DNA from: Methylobacterium sp. E-066
GTDB lineage: Bacteria > Pseudomonadota > Alphaproteobacteria > Rhizobiales > Beijerinckiaceae
NCBI RefSeq assembly: GCF_022829635.1
Contig: NZ_JAKSYO010000206.1
Location: 61,167-125,166 of the forward strand
DNA: 64,000 bases
Reading direction: 5' to 3'
The stretch's first letter is position 1. Each line of letters begins with the position of its first letter. The notes under the pieces were generated by a model, which was not told where the DNA came from, searched no databases, and saw nothing but the letters and a program-made list of their open reading frames with translations. Made by a program: the position numbers and the translations under genes. Positions 51,026 to 59,500 of this stretch are shown here, piece after piece.

Positions 51026-51811
51026 ATGGCCCTGGCTCCCGACGAGATCGAACGCTACGCCCGCCACCTCGTCCTGGCCGAGGTCGGCGGCCCCGGACAG
51101 GCCCGCCTCAAGGCGGCCCGGGTGCTGGTCATCGGGGCCGGGGGGCTCGGCGCACCGCTGATCCAGTACCTCGCGGCAGCCGGTATCGGCACGATCGGTA
51201 TCGTCGACGACGACATCGTCTCGCTCTCGAACCTCCAGCGCCAGGTGATCCACGGCACCCCGGATCTCGGCCGGCCCAAGGTCGAGAGCGCGGCCGACGC
51301 GGTGGCGCGGCTCAACCCGCACGTCGCGGTGGTCCCGCACCCGTTCCGCATCGCGCCGGACAACGCCGTCGACCTGATCGCCGGCTACGACCTCGTCGCC
51401 GACGGATCCGACAACTTCGCCACGCGCTACGCGGTCTCGGATGCCTGCTTCCACGCACGGCGCCCGCTGGTGACGGCGGCGCTCGGCCGGTTCGACGGCA
51501 CGCTCACCACCATCCGGGCGGACGAGACCGGTCCCGACGGCAAGCCGAACCCGACCTATCGCTGCCTGTTCCCGAACCCGCCGCCGCCAGGCAGCGTGCC
51601 GGCCTGCGCCGAGGCCGGGGTGCTCGGGGCGCTGGCCGGGGTAATGGGCTCGCTGATGGCCATGGAGGTGATCCGCGCCGTGGCGGATTTCGGCGAGCCG
51701 CTGGTCGGGCGCTTGCTGATGGTCGATGCCCGCTCGATGCGGTTCGAGACGCTGAGCTACGGCTGGGATCCGGACAACCCGCTCAGCGGCGCCGGCACGT
51801 CAGCCGAGTAG
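51026..51811 (+). CDS. ThiF/MoeB-family adenylyltransferase
   Basis: A 261-residue E1-like enzyme that activates the C-terminus of a sulfur-carrier protein such as MoaD or ThiS with ATP. Motifs: IERYARHLVLAEVGGPGQ, nucleotide-binding GAGGLGAP at 37-44, Asp61-Asp62 in VDDDIVSLSNLQRQ, Lys85 in LGRPKVESA, and CAEAGVLGALAGVMGSLMAMEVIR, whose Cys corresponds to the MoeB catalytic cysteine. The zinc Cys pairs of E. coli MoeB are incomplete (TYRCLFP has one Cys and no CxxC lies near the end). It ends in a 12-base convergent overlap with the SEC-C gene. MoeB versus ThiF cannot be decided. Confidence 0.85.
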   Translation: MALAPDEIERYARHLVLAEVGGPGQARLKAARVLVIGAGGLGAPLIQYLAAAGIGTIGIVDDDIVSLSNLQRQVIHGTPDLGRPKVESAADAVARLNPHVAVVPHPFRIAPDNAVDLIAGYDLVADGSDNFATRYAVSDACFHARRPLVTAALGRFDGTLTTIRADETGPDGKPNPTYRCLFPNPPPPGSVPACAEAGVLGALAGVMGSLMAMEVIRAVADFGEPLVGRLLMVDARSMRFETLSYGWDPDNPLSGAGTSAE

Positions 51812-52681
51812 GGCGCCCGGCGGCATCCAGGGGCCGTCGGCTTCCGCCTTGCCGAGGCAGCACTTCTTGAATTTTTTGCCCGAGCCGCAGGGGCAAGGGT
51901 CGTTGCGCCCGACATCCTTGAACGGGTTGCGCTGCGGCTCGCCCGCGCCCTCCGCGGTCCAGTCGAGGGCTTCCACCGGATCCTCGAGATAGCCGTACTG
52001 GTAGGGGCCGAGCCGGTCCCGGTCGTCGGGCTTGGTCTCGGCCTTGCGCAGCGCCTCCTTGAACCAGTCGGCGTCGCTGATCTCGTCGGTGATCCGCCCG
52101 TCGGCACGGGCTGCCGCGGCGCGGGGGGCGAGGTCGCGGAAGCCGAGATGCGCGATCGATTCCTCCCAGCCGACCCAGGCCGGCCCCTCCTCGACGGCCG
52201 CCTTCGCGTCGTCGAACCGGACCAGCAGGGCGTGCATCGCGTCGCGGTCGATCCGCCCCTCCAAGGTCAGGAAGGTGCAAGCCGACAGCAGCGCCATGCG
52301 GGTGAGATCGTCGACGGTGCTGTCGAGGATCAGGCGGAACAGCGGCTGGTGATCCCCGTCGAACAGGCTCGCCACGACCTTGGACAGGGTCGCCGTCACG
52401 GCGTCGCCCAAGATCGCGTCGAGCGTCTCCTCGTCCTGCCGGAGCAGCGTGAGGAGCGGCGCCAGGGCGCGCGTGTCCCGGGCGTGCGCCATGACGTGCA
52501 GGCCCCAGAATAGAAGGTTCTCCTGCTCGGGGATTAGCTCGTCACCCTTGGCCGCAGCCTCCAGCAGCGGCAGCGTCGCCTCGGCGATCTCGGCCGGATG
52601 CGCCAGCGCCTCGCGCAGGGCCTTGGTCGGCCGGTATTCGGACGCGGACAGGTCTTCGATGAGGGCTGCAATCCGGCTCAT
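51800..52681 (-). CDS. DUF1186/SEC-C motif protein
   Basis: A 293-residue cytosolic protein. Residues 1-215 are helical and HEAT-like (ATLPLLEAAAKGDELIPEQENLLFWGLHVMA, then LSACTFLTLEGRIDRD), matching the DUF1186 helical family. The C-terminus carries a SEC-C zinc motif, VGRNDPCPCGSGKKFKKCC, as at the end of SecA. This suggests contact with ribosomes, SecB-like partners or nucleic acid; the role is unknown. It is upstream of nothing in its direction and overlaps the end of the ThiF/MoeB gene. Confidence 0.8.
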   Translation of the reverse strand: MSRIAALIEDLSASEYRPTKALREALAHPAEIAEATLPLLEAAAKGDELIPEQENLLFWGLHVMAHARDTRALAPLLTLLRQDEETLDAILGDAVTATLSKVVASLFDGDHQPLFRLILDSTVDDLTRMALLSACTFLTLEGRIDRDAMHALLVRFDDAKAAVEEGPAWVGWEESIAHLGFRDLAPRAAAARADGRITDEISDADWFKEALRKAETKPDDRDRLGPYQYGYLEDPVEALDWTAEGAGEPQRNPFKDVGRNDPCPCGSGKKFKKCCLGKAEADGPWMPPGALLG

Positions 52682-52691
52682 GCAATCCTCC

Positions 52692-55112
52692 TCAGGCGCG
52701 CAGGGTCGCGCCGGTCCGGCGCGAGACTTCGGCCACGATCTTGGCGCTCACCGCCTCGATCTCGGCATCGGTCAGGGTGCGTTCAACCGGTTGCAGACGG
52801 ACCGCGATCGCCACCGATTTCGAGCCCTCCGGCACGCCGGTCCCCTCGTAGAGGTCGAACACCTCGACGCCGGTGACGAGCTTGCGCTCGGCCCCCTGGG
52901 CCGCCTTGACGATGTCGCCCGCCGGCACGTCGCGCCCGACCACGAAGGCGAAGTCCCGGGACAGGGGCTGGAACTCGGACAGGGCCAGCGCCGGCTTGGC
53001 CTTGGTCGGCTTGTGCTTGGGCAGCGGCAGCGCGTCGAGCACGATCTCGAACGCCACCAAGCTGCCCTTGAGGTCGAGGGCCTGGAGCGTCCGCGGATGC
53101 ACCTCGCCGAACCAGCCGATCTCGGATTTCGGGCCGAAGCGCAGGGTGCCCGAGCGGCCCGGGTGGAGCCAGGACGGGCCGCCCGCGGTCACCTGGAGAC
53201 CGCCGGTCGGCACGCCGAGGGCGCCCAGCAGGGCGAGGGCATCGGCCTTGGCGTCGAAGACATCCACAAGCTTGGTCGATCCATCCCAGTGGCGCCCGGC
53301 GCCCGCCAAGGTGGCGCTACCCCGGCGCACCGCGGCCGCACGGATGCTCTGGCCTTCGGGCTGGTCCGTGGCGAAGCACTGGCCGACCTCGAACAGGGCC
53401 GCATCCGGGTAGCCGCGATCGGCATTGCGCTGTGCGGCCCGGAGCAGCCCCGGCACGAGGCTCGGACGCATGTCCGACAGTTCCGAGGCGATCGGGTTGG
53501 CAAGCACCAGATCGGCACCGCCGCCGCCGAACAGCTCGGCATCCGCGTGGGGGACGAACGACCACGTCACCGCCTCCATCAAGCCACGGCTCGCCAGGGC
53601 GCGCTTGGCGATGCGGGTGCGCTTCTGCATCACGGTGAGCAGCGGCCGGCCGATCCCGGCGAGCCGCGGCAGGGGTTTCGGCTCGATCCGGTCGAGACCG
53701 GCGATGCGGACGACCTCCTCGACGAGATCGGCCTTGCCCTCGACATCCGGCCGCCAGGACGGCGTCAGCACCTTCACCCGGTCGCCGGTGCCGGAGATGT
53801 GGAAGCCCAGCGTCTCCAGGATCAGCTTGATCTCGATCCGCGGCAGCTCGATGCCGGCTAGCCGCCGCACTTCTGTCCATGGAAAGTCGATGATCCGCTC
53901 GGATTCCGGCGGCTCGCCGGCGATCTTCGCCTGGGAGGGCGTGCCCCCGCATAGCTCGGTCACGAGGCGCGTCGCCAGATCGAGCCCCGGCAGCGTGAAG
54001 GCCGGATCGACGCCGCGCTCGAACCGGTAGCGCGCATCGGTGATGATGCCGAGGCGGCGGCCCGATTGGGCGATGTTGGCCGGATCCCAAAGGGCCGATT
54101 CGATCAGCACGTCCGTGGTGCTCTCGTCGCAGCCTGAGGCCTGCCCGCCCATGATGCCGGCGATCGATTCGACGCCGGCCTCATCGGCGATCACCACCGT
54201 GTCGTCGGTGAGCGTGTGGGTGCGCCCGTCGAGTGCCAGCAGGCTCTCGCCGTCCCGTGCGCGCCGGACCGTCAGATGGCCCGACACCTTGGCGGCGTCG
54301 AACACGTGCAGCGGCCGGCCGCGGTCGAAGGTGACGTAGTTGGTGATGTCGACCAGCGCGTTGATCGGGCGCAGGCCGATCGCCCGCAGCCGGGCCTGCA
54401 TCCAGGCCGGCGACGGGCCGTTCTTCACGCCGCGCACCAGCCGGAGGGCGAAGAGCGGGCAGAGGTGCCGGTCCTCCGGCGCGAAGGACAGGTCGACCTC
54501 GACGGGGCAGGGGCCTTCGCCCCGCACGCCTGGCAGGGCCTGTTGCTTGAGCGTGCCGATCCCGGTCGCCGCGAGGTCGCGGGCGATGCCGTGGACCGAG
54601 GTGCAGTCCGGGCGGTTCGGCGTCAGGTTGATCTCGATCACCGGATCGTCGAGCCCGGCATAGAGCGCGTAGCCCTGGCCGACCGGCGCCTCGGCCGGAA
54701 GCTCGAGGATGCCGTCATGATCCTCGCCGAGGCCGAGTTCGGAACCCGAGCACAGCATGCCCCGGCTCTCGACGCCGCGGATCGTGCCGACCGAGAGCGT
54801 GATCGCCTTGCCGGGCACGTAGGTGCCGGGCGGCGCGAACACCGTGATGAGGCCGGCCCGGGCGTTCGGCGCCCCGCAGACCACCTGCACCGGCTCGCCC
54901 GCGCCGGTCTCGACGGTGCAGACTCGGAGCCGGTCGGCGTTGGGATGCTGCTCGGCCGTCAGGATCCGGGCGACCACGTAAGGCTTGAGCGCCGCCGCCT
55001 TGTCCTCGACGCCTTCGACCTCGAGGCCGATCCGCGTCAGCGTCACAGCGATCGTGTCGAGGGACGCCTCGGTTTCGAGGTGTTCCTTGAGCCAGGAGAG
55101 GGTGAATTTCAT
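52692..55112 (-). CDS. pheT: Phenylalanine-tRNA ligase beta subunit
   Basis: An 806-residue subunit of the alpha2-beta2 synthetase. Domains in order: EMAP/tRNA-binding fold at about 40-150 (VVARILTAEQHPNADRLRVC), B3/B4 editing domain (FDRGRPLHVFDAAKVSG region), B5, the pseudo-catalytic core (EPKPLPRLAGIGRPLL onward), and the C-terminal ferredoxin-like anticodon-binding domain (LSRDFAFVVGRDVPAGDIV). Length is normal. It follows the HEPN-like gene by 18 bases, whereas pheS and pheT are normally adjacent, so two extra genes separate them here. Confidence 0.97.
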   Translation of the reverse strand: MKFTLSWLKEHLETEASLDTIAVTLTRIGLEVEGVEDKAAALKPYVVARILTAEQHPNADRLRVCTVETGAGEPVQVVCGAPNARAGLITVFAPPGTYVPGKAITLSVGTIRGVESRGMLCSGSELGLGEDHDGILELPAEAPVGQGYALYAGLDDPVIEINLTPNRPDCTSVHGIARDLAATGIGTLKQQALPGVRGEGPCPVEVDLSFAPEDRHLCPLFALRLVRGVKNGPSPAWMQARLRAIGLRPINALVDITNYVTFDRGRPLHVFDAAKVSGHLTVRRARDGESLLALDGRTHTLTDDTVVIADEAGVESIAGIMGGQASGCDESTTDVLIESALWDPANIAQSGRRLGIITDARYRFERGVDPAFTLPGLDLATRLVTELCGGTPSQAKIAGEPPESERIIDFPWTEVRRLAGIELPRIEIKLILETLGFHISGTGDRVKVLTPSWRPDVEGKADLVEEVVRIAGLDRIEPKPLPRLAGIGRPLLTVMQKRTRIAKRALASRGLMEAVTWSFVPHADAELFGGGGADLVLANPIASELSDMRPSLVPGLLRAAQRNADRGYPDAALFEVGQCFATDQPEGQSIRAAAVRRGSATLAGAGRHWDGSTKLVDVFDAKADALALLGALGVPTGGLQVTAGGPSWLHPGRSGTLRFGPKSEIGWFGEVHPRTLQALDLKGSLVAFEIVLDALPLPKHKPTKAKPALALSEFQPLSRDFAFVVGRDVPAGDIVKAAQGAERKLVTGVEVFDLYEGTGVPEGSKSVAIAVRLQPVERTLTDAEIEAVSAKIVAEVSRRTGATLRA

Positions 55113-55130
55113 CAGTCGGAACCTTGCGGC

Positions 55131-55613
55131 TCAGGAGAGCCGCGCTTTCGTTATGAGGAGGACGGCCAGCTTGCGCCGCTGGTCATCGCCAAGGGATTCG
55201 AGAGCCTCCACAGCCTCGCGGGCGCGAGCCAGGATCGCGAGGGTCTCATTGCGGCTCACCGGCAGAGCCGGCGAGCTGTAATCGGCCAGATGTCGGCGCT
55301 CCTGGAGAACCGTGAAGGTCGCACCGATCCTGGCTACATCCGGCGCGATCTGAGCTGCTTCCGGAGATGTCAGACGCTTCCTGATTTGGCCATGGTCGAG
55401 CATGCGGTAGACGGATTCCAGTTCGGCGCTTCGCTTCCAGCCGACGATCACGCTCGCACAGACGAAACAAAAGGCGTGGAACACGGCATAATAGGCGCTG
55501 CTCACCGCCCGTCGCATCGCAGCCTTGCGCAAGTTCATGCGGCCGCTCTGGCGCGCCAGCGTGTCCGCCACATCGAGAAGATCATAGACGAGGGGATTGC
55601 CGAGACGCGGCAT
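55131..55613 (-). CDS. HEPN-like protein inserted between pheS and pheT
   Basis: A 160-residue all-helical protein. RRAVSSAYYAVFHAF (34-48) resembles the first conserved helix of HEPN-superfamily proteins, with Arg, tandem Tyr and a His twelve residues after the first Arg; LQERRHLADY (103-112) resembles the second conserved block. HEPN proteins are often RNases in toxin-antitoxin and stress systems, or non-catalytic adaptors. Its ATG shares bases with the stop of the preceding small gene (TAATG), and pheT follows by 18 bases. Role unknown; involvement in tRNA-related regulation would be a conjecture. Confidence 0.6.
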   Translation of the reverse strand: MPRLGNPLVYDLLDVADTLARQSGRMNLRKAAMRRAVSSAYYAVFHAFCFVCASVIVGWKRSAELESVYRMLDHGQIRKRLTSPEAAQIAPDVARIGATFTVLQERRHLADYSSPALPVSRNETLAILARAREAVEALESLGDDQRRKLAVLLITKARLS

Positions 55614-55912
55614 TACGGCTTCTCAAGCTCTTCGTCGTCAGCCAGCACCTCGTCATCAGGATATTCGACGTTCAGGTAGGGAAATCGGTCCTCGCCGCGT
55701 TCCAACAGCTTCATCCGCAGATCGGCATTGGCGCCGTTCAAACGTCCGCCGTCGGTGACACCGGATCCTGGCTTGAACACCGCCTTGAGGAACCATGAGG
55801 GCTCGCCGGCATGATCGAGGCCGGGCTGCACCTCGACTCGCTCATAGCCGGAACTTCCCAGCGTCCGAGACAGGATCTCGTTGGCAATCGTGCGGATCTC
55901 GCCCTCTGTCAT
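55613..55912 (-). CDS. Small hypothetical protein paired with the HEPN-like gene
   Basis: A 99-residue acidic protein with no family I recognise. It begins MTEGEIRTIANEIL and contains FLKAVFKPGSGVTDGGRL and DRFPYLNVEYPDDE, a mixed alpha/beta pattern. The ATG at 55912 has GGGAGG at good spacing, 23 bases after the pheS stop. Its own stop overlaps the HEPN-like start (TAATG). The pair is thus embedded and translated within the pheST operon. Antitoxin- or partner-like function is possible but not shown. Confidence 0.6.
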   Translation of the reverse strand: MTEGEIRTIANEILSRTLGSSGYERVEVQPGLDHAGEPSWFLKAVFKPGSGVTDGGRLNGANADLRMKLLERGEDRFPYLNVEYPDDEVLADDEELEKP

Positions 55913-55935
55913 CGTGGCCGCCTCCCGCTCGCGCG

Positions 55936-57018
55936 TTACCCCGTCAAACCACCGATCAGGCTCGGCACGTCCAGCGGCCGGAAGCCGTAATGATCGAGCC
56001 AGCGGACATCCGCCTCGAAGAACGGCCGCAGGTCCGGCATGCCGTATTTCAGCATGGCGATGCGGTCGATGCCGACTCCAAAGGCGAAGCCCTGCACCGC
56101 GTCCGGGTCGAGGCCGCAATTGCGCAGGACGTTCGGGTGCACCATCCCGCAGCCCAGGATCTCCAGCCAGTCGGTGCCCTCGCCGAAGCGGATCTCGCCG
56201 CCCTTGCGGGAGCACTGGATGTCGACCTCGGCCGACGGCTCGGTGAACGGGAAGAACGACGGGCGGAAGCGCATCTTCACGCCGTCCACCTCGAAGAACG
56301 CCTTGCAGAACTCTTCCAGCACCCATTTCAGGTTGGCGATGTTGGCCGCCGTGTCGATCACCAGCCCCTCGACCTGATGGAACATCGGCGTGTGGGTCTG
56401 GTCGGAATCGTGCCGGTAGGTCCGGCCCGGGATGATCACCCGGATCGGCGGCGTCTGCGACCGCATCGTGCGGATCTGGACCGGAGACGTGTGGGTGCGC
56501 AGCACCTTGCGCTTCCCGGTATGGTCCGGCGCCAGGAAGAACGTGTCGTGCATCTCGCGGGCCGGGTGGCCGGGCGGGAAGTTCAGCGCAGTGAAGTTCA
56601 ACTCGTCGGTCTCGATATCCGGGCCCTCGGCCACGGCGAAGCCCATATCGGCGAAGATCGCGGTGATCTCGTCGATCACCTGGGTGATCGGGTGGATCCG
56701 GCCGCGCACCTCCGGCGCCTCGCGCAGGGGCAGCGTCACGTCGACCCGCTCGGAGGCGAGACGGGCCTCGAGGGCGGCCTCGACCAGGGCGCTCTTGCGG
56801 ATCGTGACCGCGCCCTGGACCCGGTCCCGCAGGCCGTTGATCAGGGGGCCGCGTTCCTTGCGCTCCTCGGGCGTCATCGAGCCCAGGGTCTTGAGCAGGT
56901 CCGAGACGCTGCCCTTCTTGCCGAGCGCGGCCACGCGCACGGCGTCGAGGGTCGCCTCGTCGGACGCAGCCGTCACCTGGGCCAGGAGATCGCGTTCGAG
57001 GCTGTCGAGATCGGTCAT
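55936..57018 (-). CDS. pheS: Phenylalanine-tRNA ligase alpha subunit
   Basis: A 360-residue class II synthetase subunit. N-terminal coiled-coil about 1-100, then the catalytic core with motif 2 (RVIIPGRTYRHDSDQTHTPMFHQVEGL) and motif 3 (GIDRIAMLKYGMPDLRPF). It joins PheT to charge tRNA-Phe. It lies 186 bases after rplT with a hairpin between them. The ribosome site before the ATG is weak (GTTCGAAAAAAACG), so translation may depend on the leader region. Confidence 0.97.
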   Translation of the reverse strand: MTDLDSLERDLLAQVTAASDEATLDAVRVAALGKKGSVSDLLKTLGSMTPEERKERGPLINGLRDRVQGAVTIRKSALVEAALEARLASERVDVTLPLREAPEVRGRIHPITQVIDEITAIFADMGFAVAEGPDIETDELNFTALNFPPGHPAREMHDTFFLAPDHTGKRKVLRTHTSPVQIRTMRSQTPPIRVIIPGRTYRHDSDQTHTPMFHQVEGLVIDTAANIANLKWVLEEFCKAFFEVDGVKMRFRPSFFPFTEPSAEVDIQCSRKGGEIRFGEGTDWLEILGCGMVHPNVLRNCGLDPDAVQGFAFGVGIDRIAMLKYGMPDLRPFFEADVRWLDHYGFRPLDVPSLIGGLTG

Positions 57019-57145
57019 CGTTTTTTTCGAACTGGGTTGGCGGTCCGTGATCGCCGCATGCTTTTGCGCGCCGTTCGCATTCGCGCAAGTCGGGGCATCC
57101 GCGCAAACGGCAACGGGGCCGCCCCGCAGCAGCTCGGAAACGAAA

Positions 57146-57177
57146 AAGGCGCAGCTCCCAAAGGAGAGCCGCGCCTT
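57146..57177 (-). terminator. Terminator or attenuator between rplT and pheS
   Basis: On the minus strand, AAGGCGCGGCTC pairs with GAGCTGCGCCTT (twelve pairs, one of them G-U) around an eight-base loop, followed by TTTCG. It begins 28 bases after the rplT stop. It would end the rpmI-rplT transcript or attenuate pheST. No Phe-rich leader peptide was found before it. Confidence 0.7.
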
Positions 57178-57204
57178 CCGTCCGCCTGCGCGGGAAATCG
57201 AGCC

Positions 57205-57582
57205 TCAGGCGGCCTTGGCGGTGGTCTCGGGGAGGGCGGCCTTGGCCTTCTCGACCACGGCGGCAAAGCTCGCCGGCTCGTGGATCGCCAACTCCGACAG
57301 CGCCTTGCGGTCGACGACGATGCCGGACTTCGCAAGACCGTTGATGAAGCGCGAATAGGTCAGGCCGTGCTCGCGCACCGCCGCGTTGAGGCGCTGGATC
57401 CACAGGGCGCGGAACGTGCGCTTCTTATTCTTGCGGTCGCGGTAGGCATACTGCATGCCCTTCTCGACCGCCTGCTTGGCGATGCGGATGGTATTCTTGC
57501 GCCGGCCGTAATAGCCCTTGGCGGCCTTCAGAACTTTTTTGTGCTTCGCGTGACTGGTCACGCCGCGCTTGACGCGGGCCAT
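57205..57582 (-). CDS. rplT: 50S ribosomal protein L20
   Basis: A 125-residue ribosomal protein. The sequence MARVKRGVTSHAKHKKVLK, GYYGRRKNTIRIAKQAVEK, YAYRDRKNKKRTFRALWIQRLNAA and GLTYSRFINGL is standard L20. It lies 50 bases after rpmI. L20 often represses its own operon; no structure was checked for this. Length is a few residues above E. coli because of an Ala-rich tail. Confidence 0.97.
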   Translation of the reverse strand: MARVKRGVTSHAKHKKVLKAAKGYYGRRKNTIRIAKQAVEKGMQYAYRDRKNKKRTFRALWIQRLNAAVREHGLTYSRFINGLAKSGIVVDRKALSELAIHEPASFAAVVEKAKAALPETTAKAA

Positions 57583-57632
57583 CGGTTATCTCCTGGTTTC
57601 GACGAAAGACAGTGGCAACGGGTGTCGAAGAC

Positions 57633-57836
57633 TTACCGCGCGTTCGGCAGGAAGTACTTCTTCACGTTGGCGGCATCGCCCTCGAACAGGGTCGTGGTGC
57701 CGCGCAGGTTGCGGATCTGCTTGGTCGTCCGCTTGATCATCCCGTGGCGCTTGCCGGCCTGGGCGTACATCACCTTGCCGGTGCCGGTAATCTTGAAGCG
57801 CTTCTTGGCGCCTGATTTGGTCTTCAGCTTGGGCAT
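57633..57836 (-). CDS. rpmI: 50S ribosomal protein L35
   Basis: A 67-residue ribosomal protein: [39 protein letters not shown] and a C-terminal YFLPNAR. This is the full L35 length. It is the first gene of the rpmI-rplT-pheS-(two small genes)-pheT unit. infC, often placed just before rpmI in other bacteria, is about 6.7 kb away on the other strand. Confidence 0.97.
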
Positions 57837-58221
57837 TTGGCTCTCCGTTGCGCGAAAATCCCTCCGGGCCGACCCGTGAGGGTCGGATGAGGTGTGCGCG
57901 ATGATGCTTCTGGTGGAGCAGCACGAGCCGCCACGGCAGCCCTATCGGCCGGGCGGTTCGACGCGGGGCGGCTTATGACAGAAACCCGCAGCGACGGCAA
58001 CGGCTTCCGCCTCGGCTCGGCACGGCTGCCGCGAGACCGATCCCAGTCCGCGAGGGGGGGCGGGGTTCGGGGAATGCGGGGATAGATCCCGCGCCGCACA
58101 AAACGCGCAGCGACACGGTCTGGCGGAGGAACCATAACCTTGGCCGTCGGTTTCATTCATGTCCCGCTCAGGCCGGCAGGGTTAGATCCCCTGTCAAAGT
58201 CGGCCAACCAGGAGACACTTC
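57837..58221. other. Divergent upstream region of rpmI and of a glycosyltransferase gene
   Basis: About 385 bases. Near rpmI is a small perfect hairpin, CCGACCC-GTGA-GGGTCGG at 57869-57886, placed in the rpmI leader where a ribosomal-protein operator could lie. The rest holds no gene. The glycosyltransferase side has GGAGACAC before its GTG start. Confidence 0.45.
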
Positions 58222-59352
58222 GTGCGCATTGCCCAGATCGCTCCGTTGTCGGAGGCCGTCCCTCCGAAGTTCTACGGCGGCACCGAGCGCGTCGTCAGCT
58301 GGATCACCGAGGAACTGGTCCGCCAGGGCCACGACGTCACGCTGTTCGCCAGCGGCGATTCGGAGACGTCGGCCAAGCTCGCGGCCTGCACGCCGGAGGG
58401 GCTGCGCCTGCTCGGCTACCGCGATCACACCGCCAGCCACCTGGCCATGCTGCACCAGGTGCACCGCCGGGCGCACGAGTTCGACATCCTCCATTTCCAC
58501 ATCGACCTGCTTCAGTATCCGATGTTCGAGGATCTGAACCACAAGTGCATCACCACGATGCATGGTCGCCTCGACGTGCCGGATTTCATGCCGGTCTACC
58601 GCACCTTTACCGGCATGCCGCTCGTGTCGATCTCCGACAACCAGCGCGAGCCGATGCCGCCGAACGTCAACTGGCTGTCGACGATCCATCACGGCCTGCC
58701 GTCGCAGAACTGCCCGTACGCCCCGGAGGCCAAGGGCGGCTACCTGGCATTCCTCGGCCGCATCTCCCCGGAGAAGCGCCCCGACCGCGCCATCGAGATG
58801 GCGATTCGCTCCGGCACGCCCCTCAAGATCGCCGCCAAGGTCGACAAGGCCGACCAGGATTACTGGGACGAGGTCATCGAGCCGATGACCCACCATCCGC
58901 TGGTCGAATATATCGGCGAGATCAACGAGGAGCAGAAGAAGGCCTTCCTCGGCAACGCCCTGGCGCTCGCCTTCCCGATCGATTGGCCGGAGCCCTTCGG
59001 CCTGGTCATGATCGAGGCGATGTCGGCCGGCACCCCGGTGATCGCGTTCCGCAACGGCTCCGTGCCGGAAGTGATCAAGGATGGCGTGAGCGGCGTGCTC
59101 TGTCAGACCATGGACGACGCGGTCGAGGCTGTGGCCAAGGTCAAGACGATGAGCCGCGAGGGCGTGCGCAAGCACTTCGAGAGCCAGTTCACCGCCGAGT
59201 GCATGGTCAAGAAATACGTGGCTGCCTACGAGGAGCTGCTCTCCCGCGGGGCCGACGTGATCCAGCTGCCGAAATCCGGCTTCAAGCCGCATTACGGCGA
59301 CGTCAACGGCTCGGCGCGGCCGGCGATCTCCGTCGCGGCGATGCCGGCCTAA
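58222..59352 (+). CDS. Glycosyltransferase family 4 protein paired with a debranching enzyme
   Basis: A 376-residue GT-B glycosyltransferase that starts with GTG at 58222 (GGAG seven bases upstream). N-terminus RIAQIAPLSEAVPPKFYGGTERVV is the typical start of this subgroup. Donor-site motifs: LGRISPEKRPDRAIEMA, then FPIDWPEPFGLVMIEAMSAGTPV with the E-x7-E pattern, and GSVPEVIKDG. It resembles glycosyltransferases that lie beside amylo-alpha-1,6-glucosidase genes in alphaproteobacteria; a role with alpha-glucan or trehalose-like stress carbohydrate is likely but not proven. Confidence 0.85.
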   Translation: MRIAQIAPLSEAVPPKFYGGTERVVSWITEELVRQGHDVTLFASGDSETSAKLAACTPEGLRLLGYRDHTASHLAMLHQVHRRAHEFDILHFHIDLLQYPMFEDLNHKCITTMHGRLDVPDFMPVYRTFTGMPLVSISDNQREPMPPNVNWLSTIHHGLPSQNCPYAPEAKGGYLAFLGRISPEKRPDRAIEMAIRSGTPLKIAAKVDKADQDYWDEVIEPMTHHPLVEYIGEINEEQKKAFLGNALALAFPIDWPEPFGLVMIEAMSAGTPVIAFRNGSVPEVIKDGVSGVLCQTMDDAVEAVAKVKTMSREGVRKHFESQFTAECMVKKYVAAYEELLSRGADVIQLPKSGFKPHYGDVNGSARPAISVAAMPA

Positions 59353-59425
59353 GATCCGGCATCGGGCTTGCGAGACACGGCCCGCCCGGCCTAGCGTCGT
59401 AAAGGCGCCTCATCCGAATGGTCAC

Positions 59426-59461
59426 GAGGGCCGCCGCATCAGAGCCGATGCGGCGGCCCTC
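59426..59461. terminator. Perfect 15-base hairpin between two co-directional genes
   Basis: GAGGGCCGCCGCATC pairs exactly with GATGCGGCGGCCCTC over a six-base loop AGAGCC, followed by TCGATTCG. It sits 73 bases after the glycosyltransferase stop and 40 bases before the debranching enzyme start. A very stable structure; it probably acts as an intercistronic terminator or as an mRNA stabiliser. Confidence 0.65.
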
Positions 59462-59500
59462 TCGATTCGTACCCCTCACACGCACTCGGAGACGTTCTGC

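Noticed and set aside
57019..57204. Phe-rich leader peptide for pheST attenuation
   Set aside because: The leader on the minus strand contains a hairpin but no short frame with repeated Phe codons.
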